Positions 9,066 through 18,091 of a DNA stretch of 64,000 nucleotides are shown piece after piece. Source of the DNA: CAVOAK01 sp965217615 (GTDB taxonomy: Bacteria; Pseudomonadota; Alphaproteobacteria; UBA8366; CAVOAK01); NCBI GenBank assembly GCA_965217615.1, contig CBDCIT010000018.1:62001-126000 (forward strand), given 5' to 3'. How positions within the stretch are numbered: position 1 is the stretch's first letter; each line of letters begins with the position of its first letter. The notes below the pieces were generated by a model. The model was given only the letters and a program-made list of their open reading frames with translations. It had not been told where the DNA came from and ran no database searches. Made by a program: the position numbers and the translations under genes.

Positions 9066-9659
9066 ATGAAACTGCACATCTTCCCCGCGTCGCCAAATGC
9101 CAGAAAAACCGTGACTGCCAACGAGCTGCTCGGTCTGAACATCGAGACCGCCGTGGTCGATCTACAAGCCGGGGCACAAAAGTCGCCGGAGTTCGTGGCA
9201 CTCAACCCGAACAGCAAAATTCCTGTATTGGAACTCGACGACGGATCGACCCTTTGGGAATCGAACGCGATCATCAATCGAATGGCAGCGGAGGTCGACA
9301 CAAACCTCTGGCCGAAATCGAATGCTCGCTACGATATCATGCGATGGCAATTCTGGGAGGGCGCCCATTGGACGCCGGCCTGCTCTCCATTCATCTCGAA
9401 GCATATTTTTGGCAATAACGACGTCGATATGGTCAAAGTCGAAGAGGGGTTCAAATTCTTCGGCGGTGTGCTGGACGGGCATTTGGCGTCGAGCGAATGG
9501 CTGGTCGGCGATGAGATGACAACCGCTGATATCTCGGTTTCAGCTATTCTCTGTTATCACCAGCCCTGCCACTATCCCATGGGTGACTTTGCTCACATCA
9601 ACCGCTGGCTCGGTCAGATCGAAGACCTATCGGCCTGGCAAATTGCAAACGCCGCTTGA
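9066..9659 (+). CDS. Glutathione S-transferase
   Basis: The 197-residue protein has a thioredoxin-like N-terminal domain with SPNARKTVTANELLGL near residue 10, the cis-proline segment NPNSKIPVLELDDG and the gamma-glutamyl-binding LWESNAI. An all-alpha C-terminal domain follows with the conserved WLVGDEMTTADISV capping box. It should conjugate glutathione to an electrophile in the cytosol. GAGGAG precedes ATG 9066. A strong hairpin after the gene (9683-9707) may end the transcript. The divergent TetR gene suggests inducible expression. Confidence 0.88.
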   Translation: MKLHIFPASPNARKTVTANELLGLNIETAVVDLQAGAQKSPEFVALNPNSKIPVLELDDGSTLWESNAIINRMAAEVDTNLWPKSNARYDIMRWQFWEGAHWTPACSPFISKHIFGNNDVDMVKVEEGFKFFGGVLDGHLASSEWLVGDEMTTADISVSAILCYHQPCHYPMGDFAHINRWLGQIEDLSAWQIANAA

Positions 9660-9682
9660 GCCTAGACAGCCTGAGTCGTCGC

Positions 9683-9707
9683 ACGAGGCCGCCGCTGGCG
9701 GTCTCGT
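9683..9707. terminator. Stem-loop after the GST gene
   Basis: ACGAG, one base, CCGCC, loop GCT, GGCGG, one base, CTCGT gives an 11-bp stem with one internal mismatch pair. It lies 24 bases after the GST stop. No T-run follows, so it may be a processing or Rho-linked stem rather than a classic terminator. Confidence 0.5.
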
Positions 9708-9783
9708 ACCGGCAGCACCTGCGATTGATTGATCACCCGACAGGGGAGCGGGTGTAGAATCTCTGAACAAATTTCCGGAGTAA

Positions 9784-10196
9784 GTGAGTGGTTATCTCCC
9801 AGCGATCGCCGCCACAATTGTTCTGTGTCTGCTGGTACTTACCAAAGCCTGCTCGGTGCGGTCTTTGGAGTGTATCGAGGGCGCGAGGAACCGGGCGGCA
9901 AGTTCGTGGGCGATTACAGCGAGTTCGGATTTCGCGCACCAAGAGCCCATCTAAATTCGGCTGAGAATTTTGGCGTTTTCGCCTTCAGCTTGTTGTTGGC
10001 GGTTATCGTAGGCGCGAGCGTTGCGTGGGTGAACTGGCTGGCATGGCTTTATGTCGCCGCACGAGGGTTTCACCGGATCATTTACTATGCCGGCATCGGT
10101 CCCAACTTTAATGGACCTCGCTCGATGGTGTTCGGGCTTGATTGGATGTTGAATTTTTTACGGGCGGCGGTCGCGCTGTTCGCGCTTTTCAACTGA
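9784..10196 (+). pseudogene. MAPEG-family membrane protein, frameshifted near the N terminus
   Basis: MAPEG proteins are small four-helix membrane proteins linked to eicosanoid and glutathione metabolism. From GTG 9784, preceded by CCGGAG, the first frame reads YLPAIAATIVLCLLVLT, a good first transmembrane helix. Around 9840-9850 homology moves to another frame: YQSLLGAVFGVYRGREEPGG, then FRAPRAHLNSAENFGVFAFS with the family's R..RAH.N..EN motif, and two more hydrophobic segments ending WMLNFLRAAVALFALF. A one-base change is needed to join them, so the gene is broken or misread. It follows a GST gene, which suits the family. Confidence 0.7.
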
Positions 10197-10594
10197 CGCC
10201 ACAAACTTTGACATCAATTATCGGCGCGCGGCACGTCGTCCGGTCCGTGAGATCAAGTATCAAGATGCGATCAACTGTGGCGCCGCCTGTTAGACGTTGG
10301 AACTCCCAGAACGGCTGACTGAACCAGCACAACCGCATTTTCGGCTTGTGCACAAGTAACCCCCTCTGACGTTCGAAGACGCCGTGGTCGACGGCTGGAC
10401 GATCGATTGACCCGCCCCTCTTAGATGGCCCAGATATTGCATGATTCCGGCTGGATTCAAGGCAGGGCCGAATGCCAATGAAATGATGAAGGGAGGATGG
10501 TGTCAGAAGTACACCAGCAATGAGGAAATGGGCATATCGTAGCTATGGGAATTATCGAACACGTGCATCTGTACTGCAAGTTTGAGTGACGACG
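10197..10594. other. Gene-poor gap before the first radical SAM gene
   Basis: About 400 bases with no convincing coding sequence. The short open frames lack ribosome sites and family resemblance. It probably holds the promoter for the plus-strand group starting near 10595, but I see no clear -35/-10 pair. Confidence 0.4.
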
Positions 10595-11962
10595 ATGGCA
10601 CGAAAAACCGTCTACTTTAACGAGTACAACGTTCGCATGGGCAATGCGACGTACTTGCCCCTTGTCTCAGGAATTCTCCGCGCCTATGCCGAGACCAACC
10701 CCCACATCCGCACCCATTACTCGTTTGCGCCGTTCATCTTCGATCTCGACGCTGCAGACAACATACTTGCCGAATACGATGCAGCGCCAGACGTCGCCGC
10801 GTTCTCCATCGCAATGTGGAACGAACAGCTGAGCCTGCACGTAGCCAACGAACTGAAGCGGTGCTGGCCGAAATGTTTGATCGTGTTCGGGGGCGCCCAG
10901 CTTCCGCATCGACCGCAGGCGTACTTCGAACGTTATTCGTTCATCGACGTGGGCGTGCGGGCCGAGGGTGAGGAAGCGTTTTACGGCATATTGGACCGCT
11001 TCATCGAGTCCCGGGATTTCTCTGGGATTCCCAATGTTTCTTATCGCGATCCGGAGACTGGAGCTTTCGTCCGTAACGAAGACAAACCGCAGTTCATACG
11101 GGACTTGGACGCCTACCCTTCACCCTACATGGAAGGACTCTATGACTACCTGTTCGACGCTCGTCCCGGCCTGGAGTTCCAGGCCATCATTGAGACCAAC
11201 CGGGGATGTCCCTTCCTGTGTACGTTCTGCTATTGGGGTCGGGGCGGCACAACGCGAAAATACCGCTACCACGGGCTGGATCGCGTAGCGACGGAAATCG
11301 ACTGGGCCGGACGAAACCGCATCCGCTACATGTTCAACGCCGATTCCAACTTCGGCATGCACAAACGGGATCCGGAAATCGCCGAGTTCTTGATCGAAAC
11401 CAAGCGGAAGTACGGCTTCCCCGAAAAATTTCGAACGTGTTGGGGAAAAAACACGGACAAGACCGTATTCCATATCGCGAACCGCCTGCACACGCACGGC
11501 CTTGAGAAGGGCATCACGCTTGCGCGCCAGAGCAATAGCAAGACAGTGCTCGGCAACGTCAAGCGGGGCAACATCAAACTCGAGAGGTACTCCAACCTCC
11601 ACCGCCTCTTCAACGCGCGCAACATTCCGGTCTATACCGAGATGATCCTCGGTCTGCCCGGTGAGACATACGAAAGCTGGCGAGACGGACTCGAGCAGTT
11701 ACTGAAAGCAGGATTAAAAAACCAGCTCCTGATTTATCAGTGTGAAGTCTATCCCAACACGGAATTTGGCGATCCTGACTACCAGAAGAAGTTCGGAATT
11801 CGAACGCAGAGAATCGAATTGCGAGAGATCCATGGCAGCGTGCGCAGTGAGGGATGGATTCCGGAATTTCAAGACATCGTTGTCGAGACGGATAGCATGC
11901 CCATGGCCGATTGGCGGCGGATGACCCGGCTGTCCATCATGACGATGACCTTTGCAGCATGA
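10595..11962 (+). CDS. B12-binding-type radical SAM enzyme, core portion
   Basis: A GTG at 10586 is possible but ATG 10595 is preferred. The N-terminal 150 residues form a cobalamin-binding-like Rossmann domain (VAAFSIAMWNEQLS, CLIVFGGAQLP, VRAEGEEAFYGIL). The radical SAM domain follows with its [4Fe-4S] cysteines in CPFLCTFC near residue 208, then YMFNADSNFGMHKRD and TEMILGLPGETYES. The reading frame stops in TGA 11960-11962, overlapping the ATG of the next frame as ATGA. As I recall related enzymes, the next segment (KLGHCILAYLVDRFG) belongs to the same polypeptide, so the gene may be split. It sits beside glycosyltransferases; a methyl transfer, epimerisation or dehydration on a sugar is possible. 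Confidence 0.8.
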   Translation: MARKTVYFNEYNVRMGNATYLPLVSGILRAYAETNPHIRTHYSFAPFIFDLDAADNILAEYDAAPDVAAFSIAMWNEQLSLHVANELKRCWPKCLIVFGGAQLPHRPQAYFERYSFIDVGVRAEGEEAFYGILDRFIESRDFSGIPNVSYRDPETGAFVRNEDKPQFIRDLDAYPSPYMEGLYDYLFDARPGLEFQAIIETNRGCPFLCTFCYWGRGGTTRKYRYHGLDRVATEIDWAGRNRIRYMFNADSNFGMHKRDPEIAEFLIETKRKYGFPEKFRTCWGKNTDKTVFHIANRLHTHGLEKGITLARQSNSKTVLGNVKRGNIKLERYSNLHRLFNARNIPVYTEMILGLPGETYESWRDGLEQLLKAGLKNQLLIYQCEVYPNTEFGDPDYQKKFGIRTQRIELREIHGSVRSEGWIPEFQDIVVETDSMPMADWRRMTRLSIMTMTFAA

Positions 11963-12648
11963 AGCTCGGTCACTGTATCCTCGCCTATCTCGTCGACCGC
12001 TTTGGCGTCGGCTACATGGACTTTATCGAATACCTTTGCGACCGCAGGGGACCCGAAGGCGGTCGAATATTCCGCGATGAGGTCGAGTTCTACGACCGCT
12101 ACCTGGACACCTTGCTGGCTGGTGGCGGGCGCGGTGTGGAATTACCAGAGTTTGGCGCGGTTTATTGGGATATCGAGGAGGCCAGTTTCCTGCGTTGCGC
12201 GACGCAGTTTGACGACTTCTACGCCCAATTCCTTGAGGTTGTATGCCACTTCATTTCGGAGCGAGGCATCCAGTTTGATTCCCAAGAGATCGGCGAAGTG
12301 GTTCGCTACCAACGCCTGAGCATGCCGAGCGTCGATGTTGGGACCGCGACCAAAACGGAATTCGCCTTCAACATCCCCGAGTATTTTGCCCGCCGGTTTG
12401 GCACCGACCCGATTTCGGTCGAGCGCGACCGCCAGACGCTGTCTCTCCGCCCGCGGGATTTCAACGGCGACCTCCAAGGCTTCACCCGCGAAATCATCCT
12501 CTGGGGCCGGAAAAGCGACAAAATACAAGTCGAGAGCCAGTGGAGTTCCGTGGATCGGCCCTTGGTCAATTCACAGTCCGAATCGAGACGAGCATCGAAG
12601 TTCGCTGTCGACGGCTTACCGCGCGCGGCCAACTTGGGCGCGCTTTAA
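11959..12648 (+). CDS. C-terminal part of the radical SAM enzyme, in a separate frame
   Basis: From ATG 11959 the frame codes for 229 residues beginning MKLGHCILAYLVDRFGVGYM, which I recognise as the type of segment that directly follows the SIMTM region in B12-binding radical SAM proteins. Later parts (YRDFDDFYAQ-like acidic stretch, YFARRFGTDPISVERD) carry no domain I know. The ATGA overlap would allow translational coupling; equally, a one-base change would fuse it to the upstream gene. Whether it is a separate subunit or a broken tail is open. Confidence 0.65.
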   Translation: MKLGHCILAYLVDRFGVGYMDFIEYLCDRRGPEGGRIFRDEVEFYDRYLDTLLAGGGRGVELPEFGAVYWDIEEASFLRCATQFDDFYAQFLEVVCHFISERGIQFDSQEIGEVVRYQRLSMPSVDVGTATKTEFAFNIPEYFARRFGTDPISVERDRQTLSLRPRDFNGDLQGFTREIILWGRKSDKIQVESQWSSVDRPLVNSQSESRRASKFAVDGLPRAANLGAL

Positions 12649-12768
12649 CCACCGGGCAATTCACCTCTCCAGCACGCTGCGCATTTGTCCTTTGGACGAT
12701 GCTCCGCCGTTCTTGTAACTTCGCGTCGAATGGCACCGACGTTGTGTGCCATCGGCTGGAGGGCACGC

Positions 12769-13947
12769 ATGGCGGCAACGGCCATCTATATAGCGCTCGC
12801 ACTTTGGGGCGAGGCGTTTGTCGACAAATTCGCAAGATTCTCGATGCGTACACAGCTTTCCCCGGGGAACCTGCCGCAACTAGGCGCCCCCGGCGATGTC
12901 CACTACTTGATTTACACCGACGCCTCATCGCTACCGGCGCTGCAGGCGTGCGAATCCGCACTTTCGGCTTATGCGCACGTGACTTTTCTGACGTTTGAAG
13001 ACACCGTGGTCGACCATCGGTCAATCGCCGACGGAATCGCTGCGGTTTCACAATCGGCGCGAAAGCACGAGGTCAACCGACTAACAGAATTTCAGGCGAT
13101 CGACACATGTCTCTGCGATGATCGTGACACCGTCCTCTTCTTGATCGACTCCGACTTCCTATTTGCCGATGGATCGATGGCTGCCGCCATGCGTGCGATC
13201 GAGGCCGGCGCCCGGGTTGTCGCCGTGCCTACCATCCGCCTTTCCATGGAGCTGGCCGGCCCATGGTTGGCCGAACATCTAGGCGCGATGGATGGGCGCA
13301 TGGAAGGGCTTTCAGCGCGGCAACTCTGTACGGACCTGCCGGCCGGCTTTCATCACACAATGCGATCCGCAATCGTGACGTCCGAAAGTTTCACGGGCTA
13401 TCCATCAACCATGTTGTGGCCGGTGAGCGATGCGGGCTTCGTTTGTCGCTCTTATTTTCCACACCCGTTTGCTTTCGTGCCGACGGCCCGCTGCACACGT
13501 TTTGACAGCACGATCGACTATGACTTCGCTTTGCAAGCTTGGCCCGAGACCGGCGCGATACATATGCCGTCCGGTTCAGACGAAATTGCTGTGTTTAAGC
13601 TCACGACTGACAACTATTTGGAGACCGGGGATGAGCCGCGGCAACTTGGATTGGGTCAAATGACCCACTTCATCCTAACGTCCACCAACCGATTGCACCG
13701 CACCCTCGTCGACCATCCAGTACGGCTTGTGGTCGGCGACGTTGCCGATGATGTCTGGCGAACTGTCGAGGTGGAATCAGCGGCATTTCTCGACCGCGCC
13801 TATGCAATGGTTGACGTGGCAATCGAACAATTGCCGCAGAACGATCCCGATCTGCAACTCTGCAAACGGTCGTATCTTGGGCCGATCGAGGACTTTCTTT
13901 CGCCGCAACGCCTTGCGGCGCTGAGGTCCGGCAAGGCGCCGATTTAA
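12769..13947 (+). CDS. Glycosyltransferase-like protein with a DSD motif
   Basis: I start at ATG 12769 because GGAGG lies 6 bases upstream; the open frame begins earlier without support. The 392-residue product has a short hydrophobic head, then a GT-A-like core: DVHYLIYTDASSLPALQACE, and LFLIDSDFLFADGS around residues 123-136, where DSD can bind the metal-nucleotide sugar. YDFALQAWPETGAIHMPSGSD further on resembles acceptor-side segments. I cannot name the family or sugar. It shares direction with the radical SAM gene 120 bases upstream and converges with the minus-strand sugar operon. Confidence 0.6.
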   Translation: MAATAIYIALALWGEAFVDKFARFSMRTQLSPGNLPQLGAPGDVHYLIYTDASSLPALQACESALSAYAHVTFLTFEDTVVDHRSIADGIAAVSQSARKHEVNRLTEFQAIDTCLCDDRDTVLFLIDSDFLFADGSMAAAMRAIEAGARVVAVPTIRLSMELAGPWLAEHLGAMDGRMEGLSARQLCTDLPAGFHHTMRSAIVTSESFTGYPSTMLWPVSDAGFVCRSYFPHPFAFVPTARCTRFDSTIDYDFALQAWPETGAIHMPSGSDEIAVFKLTTDNYLETGDEPRQLGLGQMTHFILTSTNRLHRTLVDHPVRLVVGDVADDVWRTVEVESAAFLDRAYAMVDVAIEQLPQNDPDLQLCKRSYLGPIEDFLSPQRLAALRSGKAPI

Positions 13948-13951
13948 CGCG

Positions 13952-15319
13952 TCAACTCGCTCCGCCGTCGGGTGCCTTTAACTGGCTGCCATAGTAAAAG
14001 AATTCCTCGAAGAAATTATTGGTACCGCTCAGCACCGTCAGATAATTCATAATCATCTCGACGTTCGTTTTGTCGGGCGCGAGACGGATCGATTCCCACA
14101 GTTTGAAGAGCGTGCCGTCCATCGTCAGATCGGGCGTTAATTCGCGGTCGCTACGCGACATGAGGTTCGGATAATTGCCGCCGAACTTCAGCTGCCAGGC
14201 GTCAAAGTAAGGGCGGGTGGCCCAGTCCTCGTGCGCAATATTCTCAAGCAAGGCGGCACTTACACGAGCGTTTTCAGCGGTGTTCACCTGGTCGGCCGCA
14301 ATGCGATCGGCGATCACCAGCAGTTTGCGGGTTGCGAATGTGGTGTAATAGGGCATGCGCTCATAGTCGGGATCCACTTCCCAATCGAGGATGTTCCACC
14401 GGTCATCAAAGAGCAGCGAGCAGGCATTTTCCTCCAGTCTGGAATAATGCTTGTCCAAGTCGATACGATTGAGGAACCGGTTGAGACAGAAAAGGTGGCG
14501 GACGTTTGTCTTCTGCTGGATGAAGTTCATCCAGTACTCGATCACCGTGTTCTTCATCTCGCCAAGCGAGTTCATATTGCTGAACATAAAAATATCGGCG
14601 TCATGCAGGCATTCCGCGAAGATCGTCGGAACAAAACCGAAATCGTAAGAACGGATCTCATCTCCTAATTGGTTCCCATCTGTCACGTATTTGTAGGTGG
14701 CATCGGGAAAGTTCATGCGCAGGAACAGGAAGGCGTAAAATAGCGATTCCGGAATGTCGCAGACGACATAGGTGGCGTTAGGATGGTGGAGCTTCATCGC
14801 GCGCGCGAGGTTGCCTGACCCCGAGCCCAAGCCCAGTTCGAAGAATACTTCTCGCGTGTCCGGAAGAGTGATCGACTGCTGGATCCGATCGATGATGGCG
14901 AGACGCCAAAGAAAATCGGATGAGAGACGCCGGCCATCGCAAATGCGGCAGTTCTCGCTAAGCAGGAACACCGACTCCTGAAACCTTTCGTCCTCGGCTA
15001 AAACGTTACGTCCGCGTTTGGCATGAAAGCGCGGAAACCATTCGATCGTGCGGTCGATGAGGTAGGACCCGGTCGAGAGGTCGTACATCGAAGATCCGTT
15101 GAGCGCAACGACGGCTTGGTAGGGATCATCGATCTGCTCGATTAGCTCGGTGAGACGCACGCGGACGTTGACCAGCCAGATCGAACCCAGCGGATAGGTC
15201 TTGTCGTAATCGCTCTGCTTTTGAGCCTCGATCACTTGACCGAAAAGCTGCTTGGCTTCGGCAAGGATATCGCCGGCGGTCGCCGGTTTGAGCTGCTCCA
15301 TAGCGGGCCGTGAATTCAT
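13952..15319 (-). CDS. Putative sugar O-methyltransferase
   Basis: The 455-residue protein contains a SAM-binding Rossmann motif (FFELGLGSGSGNLARAM, about residues 163-179) followed by YVVCDIPESLFYAFLFLR, the style of the putative sugar O-methyltransferases found in polysaccharide loci. It also has a long N-terminal helical part and a C-terminal tail (LTMDGTLFKLWESIR). It would methylate a hydroxyl of a surface sugar in the cytosol. It is the last gene of the nine-gene minus-strand run, 36 bases after the glycosyltransferase, and its stop lies 4 bases from the stop of the convergent gene at 13947. Confidence 0.65.
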   Translation of the reverse strand: MNSRPAMEQLKPATAGDILAEAKQLFGQVIEAQKQSDYDKTYPLGSIWLVNVRVRLTELIEQIDDPYQAVVALNGSSMYDLSTGSYLIDRTIEWFPRFHAKRGRNVLAEDERFQESVFLLSENCRICDGRRLSSDFLWRLAIIDRIQQSITLPDTREVFFELGLGSGSGNLARAMKLHHPNATYVVCDIPESLFYAFLFLRMNFPDATYKYVTDGNQLGDEIRSYDFGFVPTIFAECLHDADIFMFSNMNSLGEMKNTVIEYWMNFIQQKTNVRHLFCLNRFLNRIDLDKHYSRLEENACSLLFDDRWNILDWEVDPDYERMPYYTTFATRKLLVIADRIAADQVNTAENARVSAALLENIAHEDWATRPYFDAWQLKFGGNYPNLMSRSDRELTPDLTMDGTLFKLWESIRLAPDKTNVEMIMNYLTVLSGTNNFFEEFFYYGSQLKAPDGGAS

Positions 15320-15355
15320 ACATGGCGCTCCGGTTTTCGCATTGCTCGTTGGCCG

Positions 15356-16315
15356 TCAGGCAGCGCCCCGCGTGGCCAGCCGGACGGTCGGCCGTTGAAA
15401 CGTTTGGTCGAGCAATTCGAGCATGATGCCCTTCATCGGCAAGTCAGCCGCAAATCTCGTCGCGAAGGTGTTTGCAAGAGTCTCGATCGGCTTGCCTCTG
15501 ACCGCCGCCTCGCAATCATCGACGAATGTCTCGGTGCCGGAGGACAGTGCGTAGCGTTCGATCTCCGATACCGCCCCAGAAGTTTCGCAATATGTACAGC
15601 AACCATTGTTGACCAGATAGGCAATGCGTCCCAACGAGGGGCTCTCCCACGCTTCGTGCTTCAGCAGCGATAAGACGATCTTTGAGCGTTCCATGAATGC
15701 GTTTCTGACGAAGTTGGGTATGAACTCACGCGCCCACTCGACGGTGAGGCCGCGTGCCGTCAGCGCTTCGAGAATCGACTTGCGATGAGAAGTTATCTGG
15801 CCGAAGAAAAGCAGATCGATGTCCTTCTCCGAGAATGGCCGGTGACGTATGTCTAACAAGCTCTCAACGTATCCAAATTTTAGTGGAAAGGCCTTACCGT
15901 TCGGCACCAGATCTCTGGCCTGGCCGCTTGAGTCCTCGTAGAGGCACCAAACAAACTCAGCGCTCCGAGCCACCTTTCGAAAATTGGCGTATCGCCGTTT
16001 CCAATTGAACCCTTCACCTTCGTTGATCCAGTCATCGTCTTTGTCAAATCCATTGAACGTGTCACCCGTAATATTTTCCGTGCAGACGATGCCGAAACAG
16101 ACGCCAAGCTTTGCAAGCTTCTCGAATACCGGTACGGCGCGAAGGGGAAAGTACTCGAAAAACAGGTTTACGGCGCGCGGCTCTATGATGGTTGGCGCAA
16201 TGCTCACCAGATGGCCCGCCTCTTCCAGACTGGCTTTCAACCAGCGCGTCACGTCCTCGAGCCTCCATACACCGCCCGGCGCATAATGATTGCTTAGCAC
16301 GATGTTGAAATGCAT
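15356..16315 (-). CDS. Glycosyltransferase-like protein (GT-B type)
   Basis: ATG 16315 shares its A with the TGA of the upstream kinase gene (TGATG). The 319-residue product has an N-terminal NIVLSNHYAPGGVWRLEDV motif, a central switch DIDLLFFGQITSHRKSILEAL typical of glycan-modifying glycosyltransferases of the spore-maturation/CgeB type, and a C-terminal HEAWESPSLGRIAYLVNNG nucleotide-sugar-binding segment. It should add a sugar to a cell-surface polymer at the cytosolic face. Its place after the heptose genes suggests it uses their product. Confidence 0.65.
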   Translation of the reverse strand: MHFNIVLSNHYAPGGVWRLEDVTRWLKASLEEAGHLVSIAPTIIEPRAVNLFFEYFPLRAVPVFEKLAKLGVCFGIVCTENITGDTFNGFDKDDDWINEGEGFNWKRRYANFRKVARSAEFVWCLYEDSSGQARDLVPNGKAFPLKFGYVESLLDIRHRPFSEKDIDLLFFGQITSHRKSILEALTARGLTVEWAREFIPNFVRNAFMERSKIVLSLLKHEAWESPSLGRIAYLVNNGCCTYCETSGAVSEIERYALSSGTETFVDDCEAAVRGKPIETLANTFATRFAADLPMKGIMLELLDQTFQRPTVRLATRGAA

Positions 16316-17319
16316 CACGAACCCCCAAAACCATTGGGCTCGTCTACCACGACCCGACTACCCGGACCGCCGATCTTGACTGAGACCTCGATCAGATCCT
16401 TAAGGCGCTCGCGCACGGCCGCCGTGCGGTCGGGCTCGACCATAAACAGCAAGAATCCACCGCCACCAGCGCCAAGCAGTTTGCCGCCGACGGCACCCGC
16501 TGCCATCGCCGCATCGTAGATCTCATCCACCTTTGGCGTCGAAACACAGTCTGCGAGTTCTCGCTTGAGCTGCCAGCTGTCGTCCAGCAGAGCGCCTAGC
16601 TCGCCCACGCATCGCTTTTCATTGCCAAGAATATCCATCGCCTCGCCGACCATCTGGCTCATCGCCGTCAGCTGCGCTTTGCGCTTTCCGAGATTGGCGA
16701 TCGTGTGGGCGGCGATGGCCGATGCGTGCCGCGATAGGCCGCTAAAGAACAGCATCAAGGACGATTCCAAATGGCGTTTACGCGACGCGGCGAGCACGAC
16801 TGGCTTTACCTCATAGTCGCCATTTCGTGAAAAGGTGATCAGATTGGTGCCGCCGTGCGATGCCCAGATCTGATCCTGCGAGCCGACATTCTCGCCGATG
16901 ACGTCCTGCTCGAGGCGAATGGCTTCGTCCGCCAGCGCCTTTGCGCACACCATGCGACCGCGTTACGCGTGTATGGCATTCAGCAGTCCGACTGTGAAGG
17001 ACGACCTCGACCCGAATCCCGACCGGGCTGGCATATCGCCGTCGTGATGGATTTCAAGGCCGGCCTCCGCGCCGGTTTCCTGCAAGACGGCGCGGACGGA
17101 AGGGTGTTGAATTTCGTCGATTTCCTTTACCAGTTCGATACTGGAATAGACGACCCGGTGACGGTGCTCGAAGAACGGCGGTAATGTGCGCAGGCTTATG
17201 TAGCAGTACTTGTTGATACAGGGGGCCAGGACCGAGCCACCATGCTCGTGATACCAGGCAGGATAGTCGGTCCCGCCGCCAAACAGCGAAACACGGAAGG
17301 GTGTTTGGCTGATAATCAT
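16315..17319 (-). pseudogene. hddA: HddA-like heptose-7-phosphate kinase (GHMP family) with an in-frame stop
   Basis: D-glycero-D-manno-heptose 7-phosphate kinases phosphorylate C1. From ATG 17319 (overlapping the previous stop as ATGA) the product reads MIISQTPFRVSLFGGGTDYP, the HddA signature, then RSGFGSRSSFTVGLLNAIHA. The codon after this is TAA (16963-16965), and the same frame continues as RGRMVCAKALADEAIRLEQD and QIWASHGGTNLITF to GGKLLGAGGGGFLLFMV. The GHMP phosphate loop reads GFGSRSS where Ser-rich GLGSSSS is usual, so one Ser is now Arg. A single base change explains the stop. The enzyme is probably lost unless the two pieces complement each other. Confidence 0.82.
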
Positions 17320-18049
17320 GAGGCCGCAAACTCGCTTACGCGCATAATGGCGGCCGCCCGGTCCAAGCTGGCCGGCGTGCCGATATCGACGAAACGGCTC
17401 CGGACCCGCCAAGCCCAAAGCGTCTCAGGTGACATCTCCTGGAGCACATCGCATTCGAGCGAACCGTGATCGGGAAAACGATCGGCGGCGGCACGCGTGA
17501 ATGCATAGACGCCGGCATTGATCCAGCCTGGTCCAGCAGACCCCTGGTGTTTTTCTCGGAACCGAGGACGCGGTCGTCGGCTCCGAGCTTGACGCTGCCA
17601 TAGCGCGCCGTCGAGGCGATCTGCCGGCACACCAGAGCGGCAGGTCGGTTGAGCGCTTTGAAGCGGGCCAAGAATTCCGCGAGATTCACGTCCAGGTAGG
17701 TATCTCCGTTTAACACCAACACTGGATCGCTTCTGATCGATGGCGCCGCATATGCGACGGCACCGGCGGTTCCACGTGGCTCCGGTTCGACCACTGCGAT
17801 GAGATCGAGATCGCCTTCGGCGCGAAGATGTATGTGCTGCATGATCTGATCCGACTTATGGCCGAGACACAGAAGGATGCGTCGTGCGCCTTGTTCCGCG
17901 AGCCAGTCGAGCTGATGATCGAGAAACGGACGATTGGCGACCGGCGCCAGCGCCTTAGGCAATGTGCCTATATGACGGCCGAGCCGCGTACCGAGCCCTC
18001 CGGCGAGGATGACCACATCGGTCTCGGCGAGTGGAGCGACCGCAGTCAT
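17316..18049 (-). pseudogene. hddC: HddC-like heptose-1-phosphate nucleotidyltransferase, frameshifted
   Basis: This NTP-transferase would join a nucleotide to heptose 1-phosphate, classically making GDP-D-glycero-D-manno-heptose. ILAGGLGTRLG and LPKALAPVANRPFLDHQLDW near the N terminus and LVLNGDTYLDV mark the nucleotide and metal sites. Near 17560 homology shifts frame, resuming as REKHQGSAGPGWINAGVYAF and ending IGTPASLDRAAAIMR with TGA at 17316-17318, which overlaps the ATG of hddA (ATGA). In the original frame translation would run on without homology to 17336. ATG 18049 overlaps the former stop of the radical SAM gene in the same way. Confidence 0.8.
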
Positions 18050-18091
18050 GCGGCTAACTCGTCGGAATCGAACAATCGCCGCCGCAGACTA

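Noticed and set aside
10290..10478. A 62-residue minus-strand frame in the gap before the radical SAM gene
   Set aside because: No start signals and a low-complexity sequence without recognisable family.
12566..13051. Arg-rich minus-strand frame opposite the glycosyltransferase start
   Set aside because: High-GC antisense artefact without start signals, overlapping a supported gene.
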